NCBI RefSeq assembly: GCF_028640845.1
Contig: NC_080541.1
Span: 33,757,935 to 33,821,934, forward strand
DNA length: 64,000 nucleotides
Direction: 5' to 3'
Source of the DNA: Ahaetulla prasina
Taxonomy: Eukaryota; Chordata; Lepidosauria; Squamata; Colubridae
Within the stretch, counting starts at the first letter, position 1. Every line of letters starts with the position of its first letter. Positions 45,680-57,191 of the stretch are shown here, piece by piece. The notes beneath the pieces are model-generated. The model saw only the letters and a program-made list of their open reading frames with translations, did not search any database and was not told the DNA's origin. Position numbers and translations under genes: made by a program.

Positions 45680-46620
45680 GATTCAAAGTGGTATTGGTCA
45701 TTACCTGTCTCTGTTGGTTTGGTTTGGTCAGTTATTCGTTTCCTTAACTGATCTATGTGGCGCCGCCACATTCGGTTGTCTGGTAGCTCTACCACATACG
45801 ATTTTGGCCCTGTTACTTTTGTTACTTGTCCTGCGAGCCAACTAGGGCCGTCCCCATAGTTTCGGCCCACACCGGTCGCCTATGCTCATTTCCTTGTTTT
45901 TCTAGCTCCCCTTGTAACCCTCGGGTGTGTAATGGGGTTCAAGCGGTCAAGTGGGCACGGAGTTTTCGTCCCATTAGCAATTCGGCTGGGCTTTTCCCAG
46001 TGGCTGTGCTTGGGGTTCTGTGCTGGACGGCTAGGAAAAGTCTATTTTGTTTGCCAGTCACCTGGCTTGAGCCTGGACAATGCCTCCTTAGCGCTCGGAC
46101 GGAACGCCTGCAAGGCCATTCGACGCAGGGTGGAAAGGTGCAGAGAGGGCATGTCGGATGCCTTCCTCTGCCAGGTACTCTTCAAACTGGGCTGCCGTGA
46201 ATTGGGGCCCATTGTCGGACACCAGAGTGTCCGGCAACCGGTGAGTTGCGAATAGGTGGCGAGGGTTGCGATTACTGCTTCGCTGTGGTGGACTTCATAA
46301 GTATGATCTCTAACCATTTGGAAAATGCGTCCACCACCACTAGGAACGTTTGGCCGTGAAAGGGCCAGCAAAGTCAATGTGGATTCTTGACCAAGGCCCT
46401 TGGGGCTTTTCCCATTCTCTGACTGGGGCTGTTGGGGTAGCGGTCTGGACTCTTGGCAAGCTTGGCATTTCCCTACCCTCTCAGCAATCTCTGCGCCCAT
46501 GAGTGGCCACCATACATAGCTTCTAGCTAACCCTTCATCCTTCACGATGCCTGGGTGACCCTCGTGGAGGAGGTCCAATACCTGCCCCTTAACTTAACAG
46601 GAATTATTACACGATCACCC
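45680..46620 (-). pseudogene. Gypsy integrase remnant
   Basis: The zinc-binding H2C2 module is visible (LHEGHPGIVKD ... CQACQ, about 46460-46578); the core that follows is shifted between frames and its catalytic residues cannot be read in one frame. The C-terminal GPY/F-type module (VTGPKSYVVEL, then WRRHIDQLR) is open at about 45735-45840, followed by a basic RRSERTRRRPGYL tail cut at the junction. Confidence 0.85.
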
Positions 46621-46849
46621 CATAACAGGCACCCCTTGAGCCGAGAGCTCATCACGTTTCTTAACAAATTCTTTGAACCGTTCGGCGCAGCGGCCACCTC
46701 TCTGTACCCAACCGGTACAGTCCTTAACACAATGTCGGTATGATGCCGAGCCACTTCCTTTGATGTGACTGGGCCAGAGTCCAACGAGTCAATAAGGAGG
46801 ATGGGTGTCCCGGAGTGGGGTCTTCGGTCGCCCCTGGCAGTGGGCATCG

Positions 46850-47250
46850 GCTCAACGCGCCTGCATGCCCACTTCTTTTCCCGGTCGATGCTGCAGCTTG
46901 TATGAGTAAGCTGCCAAAAATATAGTCCATCGAGTCAAACGTGGCGAAAGTGCCACAGGTGTTGGACGGTCGCCAGCTAGTAATCCCAGTAACGGTCTGT
47001 GGTCAGTCACGATTTCAAAATTCCGCCCAAAGACATACTCATGGAATTTTTTGACCCCTGATACAATGGCTAATGCTTCTTTGTCTAATTGGCTGTAGTT
47101 CCTCTCTGGGGAGGACATCGTTCTAGAGTAGAACGCTATAGGGGCTTCTGTGCCGTTTGAAGTCTATGGCTGAGTACAGCCCCACCCCATAAGGGGACGA
47201 TCGCAAACCAGCACTAGGGTAGTGAGTCGTGATATTGGATGAGCAGGCTA
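46850..47250 (-). pseudogene. Gypsy RNase H remnant
   Basis: Recognisable blocks are ERNYSQLDKEALAIV and FEIVTDHRPLLGLL, then LSPRLTRWTIFL. The upstream part towards 47250 is disrupted. Non-functional. Confidence 0.85.
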
Positions 47251-47286
47251 TCACTTGAGAGCAGGTTCTTTACTGCTTCAAAAGCC

Positions 47287-48130
47287 CTATTTTCTGACTT
47301 TCCCAAGACCAAACAGTATTTTTCCTAAGAGCCTATGCAGCGGTTCCATAGCAGTTGCTTTGTTCTTTAAAAGACCGCGTAAAATTAACCAATCCCAGGA
47401 ATGCCTGCAGCTCTGCTTTGTTTTTGGCGCTGGAGCCTTCCTAATTGCCTTAACCTTGCTCTCAGTAGGGTGAATTCCTTTCTTGTCTATCCGTAGCCCA
47501 AGAAATCGACCGATTCGACCCCTATCTGACATTTATTTGTCTTGACTTTTAATCCGGCTGTCCGGAAAATGCTCAAGACCTTTCTTAACCGCTCCCCAAT
47601 TCCTCCATGTTTTCCCTGAAATTAGGACATCATCAGTAGGAACTACCCTGGGAGCCCTTGCAGTAGTCGTTCCATCAGGTTTTGGAACAGCCCTGGTGCC
47701 ACACTAACCCCAAATTGCAATCGGGTGCACTTGAATGCCCCCTGTGCGCCACAATCGCTTGGGCTTCGCCAGCGGGCGCCTACTGGCAGTTGTTGGTAGG
47801 CTTGGGCCAAGTCTAACTTTGCAAAGACTTGCCCTTGCCCCAAGAGTGCAATAAGTGTTGCACCACGGAACCGGTAAGCGCTTTTCTGTAAGGCTTTGTT
47901 AAGCGTCGCCTTGTAGTCAGCGCAAATTCTAATTGACCCGTCCGGTTTGATGGGGGTGACGATTGGCGTCTCCCACTTTGCGTGATCGACTGGCACCAAA
48001 ATCCCCTGATTTATGAGCTTGTCCAGCTCCTTATCCATTTTGGTTTTAGGGCAAAGGGACTCTCCTCGCCTTAAGCCTAATGGGGCTACCTGGGGCCTAA
48101 GTTGAAGGAAATAGGGGTCCCCTTGTACTT
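47287..48130 (-). pseudogene. Gypsy reverse transcriptase remnant
   Basis: Blocks in order: DKELDKLINQGILVPV, PDGSIRICADYKATLN, FAKLDLAQAYQQLP, then FGVSVAPGLFQNLMERLLQG, and after a break FLGLRIDKKGIHP. Where the catalytic YxDD box is expected (about 47630), only TDDV is read and in a shifted frame. Non-functional. Confidence 0.88.
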
Positions 48131-48590
48131 GCCCAGGCAGTCCTTGAAGACATCTTCGAACTCGTTAAAGAGAATGTCTTTCAAATTGCAGTCACTTCTG
48201 TAGATGCCAGTCACTCCCATGCCCAGGGCACGAAACCAGTCTAGTCCCAACAGACTGGGCAGAGTTCCTTCGACGATCGTGATGGGCAGGGTCTTTTGTG
48301 AGGGCCGTACTCGACTCGGACGGAGGTGGTCCTCGAACAGGGATGCGATTCCCTGGTGGGCGTGCACTCGTAGTCGCTGTGCTTGCAGATGGCGCTTCGG
48401 GAGGGCCGGCAGCGACTTTGCCAGAGTGTCCCAGGACATGATGGTGACCGCTGATCCCGTGTCTACTTCAAGCCTGCACCGTACTCCCTCGATTTTGGGC
48501 TTTGTGAAAATCTTCTTTCCACTTTGGTTGAGGCGCGCCTATAATGACAGTCGTTTGGTTAGACTTGCCTTTCTTGTTTGAACCAATCGC
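48086..48590 (-). pseudogene. Gypsy protease region remnant
   Basis: The frame 48439-48086 contains LPSLLGLDWFRALG, the sequence that closes Gypsy proteases, before it passes into the reverse transcriptase start. The part with the expected active-site aspartate lies around 48440-48590 and is fragmented. Confidence 0.7.
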
Positions 48591-48599
48591 GGGCCGCCT

Positions 48600-49440
48600 T
48601 TCCGGTTCAGCGTTTGATTGGCCGATTTGAATTTTCGGCGGAAGGTTGGGCCGCCTGCAAACCTGAGCTAAGTGTCCTTTCTTCCCACACCGCCGGCATG
48701 TTGCATCTTTAAACCTGCAGCGTTGGCGCTGATGCTGCCCTCCGCAGCTTCCGCACTCGCCACGGTCCTCAGTGTCGCTTTCGGTCCGGCAGACCCTTCC
48801 TCATCCTCGCCTCACCTTCGGATTCGGACTGAATCTCCTCCTGGTGTACTGGCGCTGGCTTTGCGCCGCCTTGGATTGAAGAGGCTTTGCAGGGTCTCTG
48901 CTGCTTTAGTAGACATTTCGTGTGCTCTGGCTTCGCCCAGAGCGGTGGCTAGGTCAGGTTGCTCCTGGCTAGCAGTCGTCCGCCAGAGGCGGATGTCCTT
49001 GACCTCGGATGAGTTGCTCGAGTAGCACTTCGCCTAAGTCTCGGTATCCGCAGTCCTTGGACGCCTTCTTAAAGCGCCATGTAGTCACCGATGGACTCGC
49101 CTCCATCTGTCTACGCTTCTCCGAATTCAAACCGCTGCACGTATTTGGACGGCGCCGGTGCGAAATGGTTCTTCAGCAAAGTCTGCAGAGTCGGCCACGA
49201 TACCGATTGTATCGGCGTTGGCTCTGCCAGGGCTTCCGCAATCTCGATTACCTCCGGCCCGCAATGGCTTAGGAAGTAAGCCCGTTTGCGGTTATCAGAT
49301 CCCTGAGTTCGTTGGCTTCTAGAAAGCTTTCAAACGGGTCATATATGTTCCCCATTTCTCCTTGCCGGGTTATGCAGGTGCGGGTGGCGTGTTGCCATTT
49401 CCGCTTCTGCCCTGAGTTTGCTGGGTTCGAACTAGCGTGT
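48600..49440 (-). pseudogene. Gypsy gag remnant with zinc knuckle
   Basis: A CX2CX4HX4C knuckle can be read at about 48655-48720 on the minus strand (CRRCGKKGHLAQVC). The rest is spread over three frames with stops. Confidence 0.75.
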
Positions 49441-49492
49441 TTCAGCTCGGTTCTGGTTCTCCTTAGCCTCGAGATCCCACCTTCGTCGCCAA

Positions 49493-49682
49493 TGTTAAGT
49501 TCGGGAAGTAACGAGGCTGGAGACCAGGGTAGTGACAACAGCTCTTTAATATAGGGTGAACCCAGCAACAGGCTGGGGGAAAAACCTCTCCTTTTATACA
49601 GTTCTGCTGGAGGCTTCGTCCAATCAGCAACGTGCTGATTTCCCGCTCAAATATTTAAAGGCACAACTGTTAATACATAACA
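49493..49682 (-). mobile_element. Gypsy 5' LTR
   Basis: On the minus strand it starts TGTTATGTATTAACAG and ends GAACTTAACA, the TG...CA borders of an LTR. It has TATAAAAGG (near 49593) and an ATTAAA signal (near 49546) in the right order for promoter and polyadenylation. TGGCGACGAAGGTGGGAT just inside would be the primer binding site; I do not assign the tRNA. Segment D copy 2 begins directly at its outer edge. Confidence 0.9.
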
Positions 49683-52038
49683 GATGCCCTGTTGTAACTA
49701 GGAGATCAAAATATTTTGCCATCTATCTTGAAACAAGATCAGCGTTCGTGGTGGTGGAGTCTTTAAAGACTATAATCTCTATTAGATCATAAGGCTAGAT
49801 GAGTTTCCCGGATTTATATCTGTGATACATTTGACTATTTATTATCTGACAAGGTTGTTTAAAATGAATTGAACTGTGTTTGTAAAGTATCTGTTGTTAG
49901 CTTGTGCAGCAGGATGATTCCTTTTCTAATTCCTAACAGGATCATAAATTGCTTCAGTCCTGAGCAGTATAGCTAGCCTAGGCTCTCTTGCCTTAGAATA
50001 TAAATCGAAGGTTTGTTTTAATGACAGAAATTAGTTGCAATGGTTAAATTGTCAGGTTTGGATTGTGGAGAACCAAATTCAAGTTGTCGCTCACTGGATG
50101 GCTTTGGGCCATAGTGTCCTTCTCAATATGCCTCACTCTACAGAGTTGTGGGTATAAAATTAGTGGGAACTCATTTACTTACTGAATATAGCGAGAACCC
50201 AGATGAAACACACAACATAAATGCAATAAATAATGCCTGTTGACTTTTAGAGCCATAAATTTAAAGGGAAAAATGTGATTCAGAGCAGTTGGTGGCACTC
50301 ACATCATAACTGTTGATGATGCTGTGTGTGCGTACGTGTGTGTGAGAGAGAGAGAGAGAGGGAGGGAGGGAGGGAGAGAGAGAGAGGGGAGGGAGAGAGA
50401 GAGAGAAAGGTAGAGGGGGGAGAGAGAGCACATGCCTTTGAGTCATCCATAACTTCTGATGATTACACAGACAACTTCCTTAAGTTTTTTTAGCAACACT
50501 TTTTGGAAGTGGTTTGCCATTGCCTTCATCCCAAGACTGAGAGAGAGAGAGTGACTGGCCCAAAGAACACCAAAATATTTGCAAAATATTGACTTTTAAT
50601 ACTGTTACTCTGAGATATTTGTTACTTGTTGCTGTGACAGCAGGTTACTAAACCCATGCCTAACCAAGGGGTGGGGTTGATTAGTTTAAGTGTCTTGTAA
50701 CAAGGGCAGTTACAAAGTGATTAAATGATGTAATTAATTGCCCAGCATATCCTGTTTCCTCTTCTATGTGATCTTTGCCAGATTAAAATATTGCTCATTA
50801 CACTATTTGATCCAGCCAGAAGTTGATTGGTTTAAATTAAAAAAAAAGTTAGCTATATTTAATAGGCATATCAAATGTGTTACTGTTTTGTGGCTTTTTC
50901 TGTTTTATTCACCAGACGGCTGCTAGTTACTGTAAAAATGTACTGTGTAATTGAGTAATTGTTAGTTCAATTATTTTAGTGATGAAATAATTACTTTAGC
51001 ATATTTAAAACATTCCTGTAATTGTCAATACATGTATGTGATTATTTTATATTAGATTGACTAAATTAATTAGATTGACTAAATTAATTAGATTGACTAA
51101 ATTAATTAGATTGACTAAATTAATTAGATTGACTAAATTAATTAGATTGACTAAATTAATTAGATTGACTAAATTAATTAGATTGACTAAATTAATTAGA
51201 TTGACTAAATTAATTAGATTGACTAAATTAATTAGATTGACTAAATTAATTAGATTGACTAAATTAATTAGATTGACTAAATTAATTAGATTGACTAAAT
51301 TAATTAGATTGACTAAATTAATTAGATTGACTAAATTAATTAGATTGACTAAATTAATTAGATTGACTAAATTAATTAGATTGACTAAATTAATTAGATT
51401 GACTAAATTAATTAGATTGACTAAATTAATTAGATTGACTAAATTAATTAGATTGACTAAATTAATTAGATTGACTAAATTAATTAGATTGACTAAATTA
51501 ATTAGATTGACTAAATTATATTAGATTGACTAAATTAATTAGATTGACAAGCTATGCTTATTTACACTTGGATTGATTTTTTTCCCTTTTTGGGGAAAGT
51601 GCCTTCAAGTTAGTCTTGATCCTGGTGACTGTTTGGAGAAGTCCCTGCAGTTTTCTTGGCAAGATTTACAGAAGTGGTTGGCCATTGCCTTCCTAGGACT
51701 AAGAGAAAGTGACTGCTCCAATGATACCCAGTTGGCTTCATAGCTAAGGTCTAGAATCCATAGCCTTTCAGTTTCTAGCCTTGTGCCTTAACTGCTATAC
51801 AAAAATAGGTTTCATATTGTTAATTATTTGATTTATATCTCATATTTCTTCCAGGAACTCAAGGTCCAATTTTAATTGCACCACAAGAAATCTTTAGGTT
51901 TGACCCATGATTACCAGTTTCTCATATCCTCATTGTTATTGTTTTGGCTAACTGAGAAATATCAGTTCAAGACTAATCTGAAGGTTTCTTCAGTTGAGAA
52001 TATTTCTCCTGAGGGAGACTCCATATATAAAGACAGCA
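49683..52038 (+). repeat. Long direct repeat D, copy 2 (2.36 kb)
   Basis: Colinear with 43520-45420; the extra length is almost all the 18-bp array at 51051-51537. After TATATAAAGACAGCA it continues into single-copy sequence (TATGGAAACATT), so this copy keeps the original right flank. Confidence 0.95.
51051..51537 (+). repeat. 18-bp minisatellite, about 27 units
   Basis: Unit ATTAGATTGACTAAATTA, almost without variants except an extra T near 51519. Copy 1 has one complete unit at the matching place (44901-44931). The frame encoding repeated TKLIRL is a by-product. Confidence 0.97.
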
Positions 52039-52564
52039 TATGGAAACATTCCTTAACTATGTCTATTCAGCCAAAAGAATTAGCCTGGGCACTAATTCTT
52101 TTGAGTCTTAGAAATTCTTGGATTTGTGCCATTGTCCAAACACTTAAAGAGTTAGTTCTTATTTATGGCAAATTTTTCTGTTCTCTTAAACTTCCAGCAC
52201 TATTATTGGTACTTTCAGTTTTCATCTAGCTAATACAGTTCCCTAAAACATCTATTATTATGGTTTTGTATTTCTTGGCTATCCTGCAAAGAAATCTGAG
52301 ATGCCTATATCTATCTCATGCATAGTTTGGACTTTAGCAAATATTTTTTGCTCAAGTTTATTTTGAAAATCTTCATAAAATGAAGTCATGGTACACAAGG
52401 TCAAGACACATGCTGCGTATCATGAAGTTGGACTTGGTGTGCTGTGTGAACCCAACCAGTGAAATTTATTTCAGAGCCAACATGCCTAGAATCACGATAT
52501 TAGTGAGAGGACTCCTTTCCACATTGCACCTTTACCAGTTCATAGCAGGTTTTTCCACATGGAC
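52039..52564. other. Intergenic, no feature recognised
   Basis: Single-copy AT-rich sequence right of the duplication; no exon or repeat recognised. Confidence 0.5.
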
Positions 52565-52710
52565 CAGTGGCGGGTTGCTACTGGTTCACCCCGGATTGAG
52601 CGAACCGGTAGTGGCAGCAGTGGGAGGCTCTGCCCACCCGCTTGGACGCTTCTGCTGATGCCTGTGCCCACGAGTGAACCGGTAGTGACAGGTTTTGAAA
52701 CCTGCCCCTG
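52565..52710. mobile_element. hAT MITE, ACCGGT family, short
   Basis: Flanks ACATGGAC (52557-52564) and ACATGGGC (52711-52718), one mismatch. Starts CAGTGGCGGGTTGCTACTGG, contains GAACCGGTAGTG twice, ends AACCTGCCCCTG. Confidence 0.88.
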
Positions 52711-53190
52711 ACATGGGCCAATAGGCATTAAAACTTTCCCTTTCCCTTTCCCTTTCCCTTTCCCTTTCCCTCTTCTTTCCTTTCCTTTCCTTTCCTTTCC
52801 TTTCCTTCCCTTCCCTTCCCTTCCCCTTCCCCTTCCTTCCTTCCTTTCTTTCTCCCTTCCTTCCTTACATGGGCCAATAGGCATTAAAACTTTCCCTTTC
52901 CTTTCCTTTCCTTTCCTTTCCTTTCCTTTCCTTTCCTTTCCTTTCCTTTCCTTTCCTTTCCTTTCCTTTCCTTTCCTTCCTTCCTTCCTTCCTTCCTTCC
53001 TTCCTTCCTTCCTTCCTTCCTTCCTTCCTTCCTTCCTTCCTTCCTTCCTTCCTTCCTTCCTTCCTTCCTCCCTCCCTCCCTCCCTCCCTTCCTTCCTTCC
53101 TTTCTCTTTCTTTTCTTCCCTCTCTCTCTGTCTCTCTCTCGGTCCCTCCTGCCCTCCTTTCCTTCCTTCCTTCCTCCTTCCTTCCTTCCT
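52711..53190. repeat. Polypyrimidine repeat field (TTTCCC, TTTCC, TTCC units)
   Basis: About 480 bp of nearly pure pyrimidine on the plus strand in blocks of different unit length. The phrase ACATGGGCCAATAGGCATTA opens the field at 52711 and recurs at 52867, so a 156-bp block has been duplicated. Minus-strand frames rich in KEGR are artefacts. Confidence 0.95.
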
Positions 53191-53622
53191 TGGTATAGAG
53201 TGCATCTTGTCTTGCCCATCTTAAGCAATGCCCTGATGCATCAGACTCCTGGCCTCTGAACCATCTAGTCTTTTCTCATAGTGGCCAACAACAGCACAAA
53301 GAAGCCCCCTCCAGTCTCTCAGCAGATGGCTTCAGAGGCTGCCATACTGCATCAAAGCTAGTAACAACTAGTTTCTCCATGAATTACTCAAGTTGATAGC
53401 CAGCACCCAATCTCACGGAAGCAAATTCCAAAGTTCCCATGTCCTAATGGGAAGTCATCCAATGATTCTGTTTCATTGGGTGACTTCTGGTAGTACTATT
53501 TTGGGAAGGGGAAAATAGCTTATCCTGGCCCTCTTTATCCAAAGTACTAGTTTGGGCAAAGCATGTGTGAACCCAACCAAATTAACTTGAGTCAAAAAAC
53601 CCTTAAATGGCTTAGCAGTGTA
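53191..53622. other. Intergenic, no feature recognised
   Basis: No gene or repeat that I can name. Confidence 0.45.
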
Positions 53623-54023
53623 CAGGTAATCCTCAATTTCCAGCAATTCGTTTAGTGATTGTTCAAAGTTACAACAGCACTGAAAAAAGTGAAATGTTAT
53701 TTTTCACACTTACACACTTACGACTGTTGCGGCATCCCCATGGACATGTGATCCAAATTCAGACACTGGGCAACTGGCTCACATTTATGACAATTGCAGT
53801 ATCCTGAGATCCAGTGATTATCTTTTATAACCTTCTGACAAGCAAAGTCAATGCAAAAGCCAGATTCATTTAACAACTATGTTACTAACTTAAAAACTGC
53901 AGGGATTCACTTAACAAGTGTGACAAGAAACGTTGTAAAATGGGGCAAAATTCACTTAACGAATGTCTCACTTGGCAGCAGAAATTTGTGACTCAATTGT
54001 GGTCATAAATCGAGGACTACCTG
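53623..54023. mobile_element. MITE with CAGGTA ends, TA-flanked
   Basis: CAGGTAATCCTC at the left and GAGGACTACCTG at the right are inverted ends, each bordered by TA. Interior phrases CACTTAACAAGTG, AATGTCTCACTTGG and GTTACAACAGCACTG recur in relics at 5588, 34690, 37345 and 55665, so this is the best copy in the window. Confidence 0.85.
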
Positions 54024-54607
54024 TATACAACACAAATCTACATATCAGATAACAGCAGGTTTGGTTGTGATTTTACAGGGTGGTTACCCTGTGCAGTCCC
54101 ACTCCTCATGCTTGAGTGTCAGATTGGACCTGTCCATCACTCTGTTTCTTTTATAGTCAAAAGACTCAAGTGCAAGTTGTGCTTTTTAACTTAATGTGCA
54201 GGTTGACATTTCCCAACCCCCCATCTGTAAACTGCTGCATAATTTCTGGAAATGTTTAGTACAATTCCCATCTTCGCCTCCAATGTATTCTTTAATCGCT
54301 TAGTGACCCAAGTGCTTGCAAACATCTTGCCTCTTCTGATGCAAAGGTTTGCCCATTTCGACATTGGAAATGGAAATCATTAAAGAAGACCCAGATTAAC
54401 AGAAAGTGCAGAACAAGACAATTCAGCTGCCAGCCAGCCAAGAGATCTCTGGGAAGTTGAGCACAGCTGGAAATACAGCCAGCTACAAAGTTAGTCAAAG
54501 AACCTAGCACCCTTTGAGCAGTACAATTTCTTAGCATAGCATAATCTTTGTCTTAAAAAAACCCAGCTTATTTGCTGTAAGAGTTTCTTTACACATAGCA
54601 AGAGCAT
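54024..54607. other. Intergenic, no feature recognised
   Basis: No exon or repeat recognised. Confidence 0.45.
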
Positions 54608-54705
54608 TTAGACTTATGTACTGCCCCACAGTGCTTTACAGCACTCTCTGGTTGGTTTACAGTGTAAGCCTTATTGGCATATTACGCCCAACAATCTGGG
54701 TAGCA
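54608..54705 (-). mobile_element. SINE tail relic
   Basis: TTAGACTTATGTACTGCCCC, TTTACAGCACTCTC and CCCAACAATCTGGGTAGC are, inverted, the tail half of the SINE at 31098-31318. Head missing. Confidence 0.7.
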
Positions 54706-54971
54706 TTGCATGTATGATGCATGTAAGATCGGAATGGGACTTTTTGCCTCGAACTCTTGGCACTGCCTGTTTCTCCATCAGGGTTTCACCTCCGCGTTAT
54801 TACGGCTCGGCACTTTGGGCTCCGGTCCCTCCATTCCAGTCCCTTCACCACAGCCCATTCATCGTGGTACAGTTAGCATCGGGCTTTTGGGCACATAGGA
54901 CAGTTTGAAGCCAGCCAGCAGGAGTTTGGGGGCTTTGGGAGTAGAGCCAGGGCTGTAGTTCAGAGGGAGGC

Positions 54972-55102
<131 letters not shown>

Positions 55103-55159
55103 CCCTCCTGCCACTCTTCTCTTCCCATTCGATGTCAGGGAGGCAGGATCAGGTATAGG

Positions 55160-55640
55160 TGTTGGAAATGAACTCAATCAACAAGCATGGATCGATGAAA
55201 ACAGACTTTATTAAAAGAAAATAATAAAAACATGTCTGCAAAATAGGGTGGTATCCCAGCAGATCTTAACAAGGAGTTTGAGCCAGGAAGCCACACCTAA
55301 AGTTTCAAAAGCATTACATTTTATAGTTCCCTATCCCAATGCCCGCCATGCCTCACCTCCTTTGGACTTATGGAGAAACAGGCAAAAAGTCCGAGACCCA
55401 TGTAAGATGAGGTTAAACAGATTTACAATAAATACTTTTGTAGTAGCAAGTTCATTAGATGATGACCTGTTCTATAAACCAGATTTAATGAACACCTAGT
55501 TCGATATACCGTATTAGAGTGGTTTCTAGCTTGATATAGTCTTCTACTTCCTACTAACTTTATATGCTCCCCACACACACCCAATTAATGCTCTTACCCC
55601 TTATTTTAGATTCTTGTTTACTATATATACTTTTAGTTTT
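55160..55640 (-). mobile_element. Possible LTR fragment
   Basis: TGTTGGAAATG at the left edge, TTTATTAAA (55206) and, about 115 bp further, ATTTTATAGTT would be, on the minus strand, an LTR end, a polyadenylation signal and a TATA box. I find no target duplication and cannot place the other end, so this is tentative. Confidence 0.3.
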
Positions 55641-55664
55641 TAATTACTATATCATTTAAAGGAA

Positions 55665-55885
55665 GTCCTTGTTTAGTGACCCTAATTGTGACTGGCAACT
55701 CAGTTGTTAAATGAAGCAGTTGCTAAGTAAAAACTGTGACTGTGCTTACAATGCTACTTCAGCTCTCCTTTGCTTTACATATATGCAGAGACTGGAAATG
55801 TGAGGATTGGGTTGCAAAGTTAGTTTTTCATCACCATTCTAACTATGAATGGTCTCTGAGCGAGGCAGTTACTAAATAAGGAGTA
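55665..55885. mobile_element. Relic of the CAGGTA-ended MITE family
   Basis: GAAGTCCTTGTTTAGTGACC, AACTCAGTTGTTAAATGAAG and GCAGTTACTAAATAAGGAGT match the theme of the family at 53623-54023. Confidence 0.6.
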
Positions 55886-56297
55886 CTTCTATAGCGTCTA
55901 GCATTCCATAATTTTTGTAGAGTTTTATTTCTACTCTTTTGTATATGTTTTTCTAATGGCTGTACCCCACCTTCCTTTTGCTGGTGTATATGACCATAAT
56001 AAAGATTTAATGTAATTTGGAGTAAGTACTGTAAATATTTTGAGATTAGGATGCATCCAGATATTCAGAGGCAAGTATCCTTAATTTATCATCTCAATGG
56101 GAATATTGTGGTCGAAAGATTTTTCTGCAAATAAATAAGATGCCAGAGACTAAAATTTTGTTTTGCAGTATATCACTTCCCAATATATTTTTAAAAAAAT
56201 AAAGTTAAAAAAATGGAGCCTGGGGGTATTTGTGGGTAAATAGCTTGCCCATGTTTGAAAGAGAGTGATTTCCCCTACAGCACAGCTTCCAGGCAAT

Positions 56298-56884
56298 TGT
56301 CATGACCCACACCCAAGTAGATAGTAGGAAATTCAGTCAGTGTAAAAACAAACAAACTTTATTATAAAAGCTGAGAATTAACTCATTCTCAACGTAGTTC
56401 AACTAAACTAAAGCAAATTCCTCCCAACACAATTCCTCAGTCCTGTCACCAACCTTGGTTCAAGTAGGCAAACTGCCAAATACCTTTCTTGGCAAAAGTT
56501 AGACGACACCGATACAAATGCAAGAAGACAAAGCTACCAACATTGTTTTCCGGCAAAGAGCCCAAATGCCATTGCTGGTCTTTTAAGCCTTATGGGAGGG
56601 GCCAATCATCTCTTGGCCCTACTCCCGAGTCATCCTCTTTGCTTGAGCTGCTCTTGCCACTCTTCTCATTAGGCTCCTCCTGTGCCTCTGCCTCACTACT
56701 GTCTGCCTCTGGAGGCTCTGGAGTCCGCACCTCACTCCCTGATGGCCCTGGCCCCACCTCTGCCTCTGACACAGAGCCCTCATCTGAGCCTTCCCCAGCC
56801 TCCAGGACTGGCCCATGTTCTTCCTCAGCCTCATCGCTGTCTGTCTCCATTGCCAGCTTCGCAGGCTGCTGGCAGACCACAACA
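56298..56884 (-). mobile_element. Solo LTR with 5-bp target duplication
   Basis: GCAAT at 56293-56297 and 56885-56889 is a perfect target duplication. Plus-strand borders are TGTCATGACC and GACCACAACA, the inverted ends of the LTR at 35261-35855, to which it is homologous throughout. On the minus strand an acidic frame (EAEVGPGPSGSEVRTPEPPE) is open from the LTR edge as in the other copy. It lies about 300 bp upstream of the GEM promoter. Confidence 0.93.
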
Positions 56885-56889
56885 GCAAT

Positions 56890-57191
56890 TAAGATTCGTG
56901 CAACATTACTTGCATTAATGACTCCAAAATGATTCAAACAGATGGTTCATTTCAGTGGCATTAACCCCCACCCCAAGAAAGGAATTGTGTGCATGTGTGC
57001 TTTTCTCTTGCAGAACTGGCTCTTAACAAGCATAATGATAATTTAAAGAAAAGCAGAAGAAAAAAACTTAAGCACACACCAATCACTTTGTTAGCATCAG
57101 TAACTTCTCTCCTCCTCTCTCCCTCCTTCCCTCTTTTCTGCATGCCTGCTTCCGTCCAGATGTGGGCTGGCTCTTGGGTGGACAGACCAAC
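56890..57191 (+). other. Upstream flank of GEM
   Basis: Between the solo LTR and the core promoter; contains a pyrimidine-rich CTCCTCTCTCCCTCC stretch at about 57108-57134. No further motif that I would defend. Confidence 0.5.

Larger units (their letters stand above)
45421..49682 (-). mobile_element. Ty3/Gypsy LTR retrotransposon, decayed, 3' end missing
   Basis: Reading the minus strand from 49682: a 190-bp LTR, a gag-like region, then protease, reverse transcriptase, RNase H and integrase traces in the order of Ty3/Gypsy elements. Each is broken by stops and frameshifts, so nothing is encoded. The element ends abruptly at 45421 inside the tail after the integrase, without polypurine tract or second LTR, where duplicated segment D begins. 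The base composition is more GC-rich than the surroundings, consistent with a younger insertion of foreign sequence. Confidence 0.93.

Noticed and set aside
51051..51537. CRISPR-like array or repeat protein gene (TKLIRL repeats)
   Set aside because: There are no spacers, the units are directly adjacent, and copy 1 of the segment has a single unit without a frame.
52540..53228. A 221-codon minus-strand frame rich in KEGR
   Set aside because: It is the translation of TTCC/TTTCC repeats running on into a MITE.
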